Below the pieces are notes generated by a model, which was not told the origin of the DNA, ran no database searches, and saw nothing but the letters and a program-made list of their open reading frames with translations. Positions 60,306-64,000 of a stretch of DNA of 64,000 nt are shown here, piece after piece. A program made the translations under genes and the position numbers. The stretch lies in assembly GCA_964510515.1 (NCBI GenBank), contig CAZEAU010000005.1, positions 38,664 to 102,663 of the forward strand, given 5' to 3'. The stretch's first letter is position 1, and each line of letters begins with the position of its first letter. Source of the DNA: SURF-21 sp964510515 (GTDB lineage: Bacteria; Actinomycetota; Geothermincolia; Geothermincolales; RBG-13-55-18).

Positions 60306-63074
60306 TCAGCCCCCGGCGGCCTCGCTTACCACCGGCAGGCAGCGGTCGCATATCTGCGGATGAAGGGCATCCCTGCCCACCGATTCGCGGTAGTTCCAGC
60401 AGCGCTCGCACCTGCCGCCGGGCGCCTTCTCGACCTCGACCCCGAGCCCATCGCCGCTTTGAGACGCCGCGATCTCGACCCCGGAGACGATGAACAGGGC
60501 GGGCAGGAGGGGCGCGTGCGCGGAGAGGAACTCCGCCAGGGGCGGGGGGGCGGTCAACCGCACCATGGCCTCCAGCGAGGTGCCTATCTCCCGGGAGGAG
60601 CGTTTCTCCTCCAGGGCCTTGGTCACCGCATCCCTCGCCTCCAGGAGGCGGTCGAAGGCCTCCTCGAGGGAGGGGTCCCCGAGGGCGCCGTCGGGCTGAG
60701 GCCACTCCTGCAACTGAACGCTCGCCGCGTCGTCCTCGCCGTGCATGGTCCTCCAGGCCTCCTCCGCGGTATGGCAGAGGATGGGGGCCAGGAGCCGCAC
60801 CAGCGTATGCAGGAGTATGTGCACGGCCGTCTGCGCCGACCTCCTGGCGCCGGAGCGCGCAGCGAAAGTGTAAAGGCAGTCCTTGCGCATGTCCAGATAG
60901 AGCGAGCTGAGGTCCACGGCACAGAAATTATGCAGGGCGTGATAGACGGCGTGCAGCTGATAGTCCTCCATGGCCGCGGTGCAGCGCCCCACCAGCCCCT
61001 GCAGGCGCGAGAGTATCCAGCGGTCGAGTTCCTCCATGCGCTGCGGCGGCAGCGCGTCCCGCGCCGGGTCGAAATCGTAGAGGTTGCCGAGCAGGAAGCG
61101 CAGGGTGTTGCGTATTCTGCGGTAGGCCTCCACCAGGCGGTCGAAGATCTCCTGCGAGGCCGGGATGTCCACGGTGAAGTCGGCGGCGGCCACCCAGAGG
61201 CGCAGTATGTCCGCCCCCAGCCTGTCGCATACGTCCATGGGGCTGATGACGTTCCCCACCAGCTTGGACATCTTGCGGCCCTCGCCGTCGACCACGAACC
61301 CGTGCGTGAGAACGGAACGGTAGGGGGGCTCTCCCCTCCCACCTATGGCGGTGAGCATGGAGGTCTGAAACCACCCGCGGTGCTGATCGCTACCCTCAAG
61401 ATACATATCACTGGGCCAGGAGAGGTCCTCCCACTGCTCGAGGACCGCCTCGTGGCTCACCCCGGACTCGAACCATACGTCGAGAATGTCCGTCTCCTTG
61501 CACAGCTCGCTCCCCCCGCACCCGGGGCAGGTGAAGGCGCCTCCCAGGATCTCATCCGCCCCCCGCCTGAACCAGGCATCCGACCCCTCGGCGGCGATGA
61601 ACTCGGCGGCCCTGCCCAGCGATTCCGGGGTCATGAGGACCTCCCCGCAGCGCGCACAATGAAAGGCGGGTATGGGCACCCCCCAGGCGCGCTGACGCGA
61701 GATGCACCAGTCGGGCCGCAGTTCCAGCATGCCGCGCATGCGCCGGCTGTTCCATCCCGGTATCCAGCGCACGTCATCCACGGCGGCCAGGCTGCGTTCG
61801 CGCAGCGACGCTCCCCCGTAGGGGATGTCCACGCCGATGAACCACTGCGGTGTCGCCCGGAAGATCACCGCGCCCCTGCAGCGCCAGCAATGGGGATAAG
61901 GGTGCTCGAGCTCGCTCAGGCCCATGAGCAGGCCCTGCCTCTTCAGGTCCTTGAGAATGACGGGGTTCGCCTCGTCGACGAACAGGCCTTCGAACTCGGG
62001 CGCCTCGGAGGTGAAACGCCCGTGATCGTCGACGGGCATGGGCATGGGGAGGTCGTACTCCAGGCCCACCTGATAGTCCTCGTGGCCGTGGCCGGGGGCG
62101 ATATGCACCGCTCCCGTTCCCGCCTCCGTGGTCACGTACTCGGAGGTCACCACGAGCGTGGGACGCTCTCGCCAGGGATGCCTGGCCCGCATGCCCCGCA
62201 GCTCCTCACCCCTGCAGGAGGCCAGGGTCTCGTAGCTCTCCCACCCCATCTCCGCGGCGGCCCTCTCCAGCAGGGGCTCCCCCACGACGAGGCTTTCGCC
62301 ATCGGCCCGGAGCAGTACGTACTGCATGTCGGGGTGCAGGGCTATGGCCACGTTGGCGGGGAGGGTCCAGGGCGTCGTGGTCCAGATGACCAGGGCGGCC
62401 TCCTCCTCCGCCCCCGGCAGTTCCTGCAGCAGCGGGAACTTCACGTAGACGGAGGGAGACGTCCTCTCCCGGTACTCCAGTTCGGCCTCGGCGAGGGCGG
62501 TGACGCAGCGTGGACACCAGTGAATGGGCTTGCGGCTGCGGAAGATGAGGCCGCGCTCGAGCAGCTTCGCCAGCACCCTTATGTTGACGGCCTCGTAAGA
62601 GGGCTCGAGGGTGAGGTAGGGGTGCGCGAAATCTCCCTGCACCCCCAGGCGCTGGAACTGCTGCGACTGCCGGTGCACGAACTCCAGCGCATATTCCCTG
62701 CATCGCGCGCGCAGCTGCATGATGTCCAGCTTGCCCTTCTCCTCGCCGAGAAGCCTCTCCACGTTGAACTCTATGGGCTGGCCGTGACAGTCCCATCCCG
62801 GCACGTAGGGACAGAAATGTCCGCGCATGGTCTTGTACTTGATGATGATGTCCTTGAGGACCTTATTCAGCGCCGTTCCCAGATGCAGGTCGCCGTTGGC
62901 ATAGGGGGGGCCGTCATGCAGGATGAAAGGGCTCCCGCCGGACCTGGCCTCGAGCACGCGCCCGTATATGTCCGAGTCCCGCCACCTCTTCTGCAACTCC
63001 GGTTCGCGCACGGGCAGGTTGGCCTTCATGGGAAAGTCGGTCCGCGGCAGGTTGAGCGTCTTGCGGTAGTCCAT
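60306..63074 (-). CDS. ileS: Isoleucyl-tRNA synthetase
   Basis: 922 residues, class Ia synthetase. HIGH-like motif PPYANGDLHLGT, KMSKLVGN, the CP1 editing domain with TWTLPANVAIALHP-type residues and a C-terminal zinc finger (CERCWNY, CDRCLP). Bacterial type (internal zinc site at CPRC and CWRC). ATG at 63074 with GGAG about 10 nt upstream; an extension to 63122 crosses the promoter. No T-box is seen upstream. Confidence 0.97.
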   Translation of the reverse strand: MDYRKTLNLPRTDFPMKANLPVREPELQKRWRDSDIYGRVLEARSGGSPFILHDGPPYANGDLHLGTALNKVLKDIIIKYKTMRGHFCPYVPGWDCHGQPIEFNVERLLGEEKGKLDIMQLRARCREYALEFVHRQSQQFQRLGVQGDFAHPYLTLEPSYEAVNIRVLAKLLERGLIFRSRKPIHWCPRCVTALAEAELEYRERTSPSVYVKFPLLQELPGAEEEAALVIWTTTPWTLPANVAIALHPDMQYVLLRADGESLVVGEPLLERAAAEMGWESYETLASCRGEELRGMRARHPWRERPTLVVTSEYVTTEAGTGAVHIAPGHGHEDYQVGLEYDLPMPMPVDDHGRFTSEAPEFEGLFVDEANPVILKDLKRQGLLMGLSELEHPYPHCWRCRGAVIFRATPQWFIGVDIPYGGASLRERSLAAVDDVRWIPGWNSRRMRGMLELRPDWCISRQRAWGVPIPAFHCARCGEVLMTPESLGRAAEFIAAEGSDAWFRRGADEILGGAFTCPGCGGSELCKETDILDVWFESGVSHEAVLEQWEDLSWPSDMYLEGSDQHRGWFQTSMLTAIGGRGEPPYRSVLTHGFVVDGEGRKMSKLVGNVISPMDVCDRLGADILRLWVAAADFTVDIPASQEIFDRLVEAYRRIRNTLRFLLGNLYDFDPARDALPPQRMEELDRWILSRLQGLVGRCTAAMEDYQLHAVYHALHNFCAVDLSSLYLDMRKDCLYTFAARSGARRSAQTAVHILLHTLVRLLAPILCHTAEEAWRTMHGEDDAASVQLQEWPQPDGALGDPSLEEAFDRLLEARDAVTKALEEKRSSREIGTSLEAMVRLTAPPPLAEFLSAHAPLLPALFIVSGVEIAASQSGDGLGVEVEKAPGGRCERCWNYRESVGRDALHPQICDRCLPVVSEAAGG

Positions 63075-63112
63075 GTTTTCACATCTCCGTCCTAGCTTGG
63101 GATTTCGCTCCA

Positions 63113-63141
63113 TTATTAGCACGCGGCCAGCCGGAGCGCAA
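63113..63141 (-). promoter_or_regulatory. Promoter of ileS
   Basis: Minus strand: -35 TTGCGC (63136-63141), 17-bp spacer, -10 TAATAA (63113-63118), 39 nt before the ATG. Confidence 0.5.
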
Positions 63142-63219
63142 CAACGGCGGCATGCTCCCGCGGGCGCCTTTCCCTCCCCTCCGCATTATGGGCTAGAATG
63201 GTCTGCAGGCAGGTGAACC

Positions 63220-63528
63220 ATGCGAGAAGGCGAAGGCGCCGTATGCGCGCACCGTGACGGCGTGCGGCTGGAGATCAAGGTGTATCCCTCCTCGTCCCGG
63301 AGCGGCCTTGGGGGGTTGTCCGCTGGGCGCATCAGCGTCCACGTACATTCCCCGGCACAAAAAGGCAAGGCCAACAAGGAGGCGTTCAAGGTGCTCGCAG
63401 GCGCGCTCGGCATCCCTCCCTCCCGCCTGGAGCTCGTCCGCGGCCAGACCTCTCGGCATAAGGCCGTCCTCGTCCGCGGTCTCTCGCCCGAACAGGTGCT
63501 CTCGGCCCTCAACCTCCCCACCCCCTAA
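63220..63528 (+). CDS. DUF167 (YggU-family) protein
   Basis: 102 residues covering the full DUF167 fold: LEIKVYPSSSRSGLGGL, then HSPAQKGKANKEAFKVLA and LVRGQTSRHKAVLVRGLS. Function unknown in the family. ATG with AGGTG 5-6 nt upstream. A TAGAAT element lies about 25 nt before it. Divergent from ileS. Confidence 0.88.
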   Translation: MREGEGAVCAHRDGVRLEIKVYPSSSRSGLGGLSAGRISVHVHSPAQKGKANKEAFKVLAGALGIPPSRLELVRGQTSRHKAVLVRGLSPEQVLSALNLPTP

Positions 63529-63533
63529 TCGCC

Positions 63534-63741
63534 GGATGGGGTCAGGTCTTGTTCTTTGCCTGCTCCGCTATCTTCCCAGTTCGCACCTGGGGTTTTACCT
63601 CGGGTTCGCAAGACGTGGCCCCATGCTCTCCTCCCGAGGATGGGGTCAGGTCTTGTTCTTTGCCTGCTCCGCTATCTTGCCTGTTCGCACCTGGGGTTTT
63701 ACCCCGGGTTCGCAAGACGTGGCACCATGCTTTCTTCACCG
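63534..63741. repeat. 104-bp tandem repeat (two copies), REP-like with hairpin core
   Basis: Copy 1 starts at 63534 and copy 2 at 63638; both begin GGATGGGGTCAGGTCTTGTT and share nearly all bases. Each contains a hairpin around CCTGGGG-TTTTA-CCCCGGG; copy differences keep the pairing through G-T wobbles. The GGGGTCAGGTCTTG start is reminiscent of sequences associated with RAYT transposases. No transposase gene is visible. Confidence 0.85.
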
Positions 63742-63800
63742 TGCCTGCTCCTGGGGAAAAGGGCTCTCTCGTGCTTCAAGTGAGCGTCTTGTAGGAGGTG

Positions 63801-63946
63801 GATCGCATACGGAATGAAGGTGTCTTTCCCTGCGTCGGCCCTTACAGGAGGCGGGTCGCATGTGTTCTTCCGGCGTCCCTCCGGGGCGCGGGTGGCACAT
63901 GTTCTTCCGGACGTGTCATCGTAGGGGCCGGTTCGCATACGGAATG
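63801..63946. repeat. Interspersed imperfect short repeats
   Basis: Two modules alternate: TCGCATACGGAATG at 63803-63816 and 63933-63946, and GGGT-CGCATG/GGCACAT-GTTCTTCCGG at 63853-63873 and 63890-63910. A third CTTCCGGG follows near 63971. No open frame with coding character runs through. Confidence 0.65.
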
Positions 63947-64000
63947 TGAGGCCGGGTACCGGTACGGGCTCTTCCGGGTAGCAGCACTTGTTGTCAGGTC

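Noticed and set aside
63075..63219. T-box riboswitch upstream of ileS
   Set aside because: No T-box (TGGN-type) sequence or specifier hairpin; the leader is only about 30-40 nt after a promoter-like pair.
63699..63938. Minus-strand frame in the repeat region
   Set aside because: Runs through repeats, no ribosome-binding site, no similarity to known proteins.

Overview
This window looks like a piece of the chromosome of a GC-rich, Gram-positive-type bacterium, most likely a deep-branching member of the Actinomycetota (for example a Geothermincolia/OPB41-like lineage). Pointers are WhiA, RNase Y, SpoVS, an S1 protein with a long acidic Ala/Glu tail, the LL-diaminopimelate aminotransferase route, and frequent TTG and GTG start codons. 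The lineage is an inference from gene content. No rRNA, CRISPR array, prophage or complete transposon is visible.

Almost everything is housekeeping on the minus strand. Reading left to right: a sugar-nucleotide/phosphomutase-type enzyme cut by the window edge, an MBL hydrolase, pgsA and tRNA-Pro(GGG) (1-3.6 kb); a GAF/GGDEF diguanylate cyclase (3.7-6.0 kb); a long co-directional series spoVS, DUF948-like, sugar isomerase-like, miaB, LigB-like, AMMECR1-like, miaA, dapF, dapL, hflX (transcribed from 14.9 down to 6.1 kb); a GHKL ATPase and rny (15-17.9 kb); recA-recX (18-19.7 kb); metK, def, fmt, rsmB (19.8-23.9 kb); gap-pgk-tpiA-secG (24-27.4 kb); HAD, uvrB, uvrA, uvrC, ogt, rapZ, whiA (27.5-37.4 kb); rpsA and coaE (37.7-40 kb).

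A plus-strand island at 40.4-43.7 kb holds the most unusual content: a compact four-gene operon DUF35 / thiolase-like / thiolase-like / DUF35. Both thiolase-like proteins lack the usual catalytic Cys and the GHP histidine. After it come polA and tRNA-Leu(CAA), a zinc-ribbon membrane protein, a his operon (hisD-hisB-hisA-hisF-hisI) with no hisH or hisC, dnaE, a plus-strand PD-(D/E)XK nuclease with an AddB/Cas4-type Fe-S cysteine pattern, two tandem paralogous winged-helix genes, rluD, lgt, lspA, a DksA/TraR protein, ileS, and a DUF167 gene. The last 470 bases are non-coding repeats, including a 104-bp tandem repeat with a hairpin core that resembles REP/RAYT-type elements.

Functionally the window combines DNA repair and replication (recA, recX, uvrABC, ogt, polA, dnaE, nuclease), translation and RNA modification (def, fmt, metK, miaA, miaB, rsmB, rluD, rpsA, ileS, hflX), central glycolysis, histidine and lysine/peptidoglycan synthesis, and envelope biogenesis (pgsA, lgt, lspA, secG). 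The genes of unclear function worth attention are the DUF35/thiolase-like operon, the spoVS-DUF948-isomerase group, the split AMMECR1/LigB pair, the Cys-rich small protein at 37.5 kb, and the winged-helix pair.
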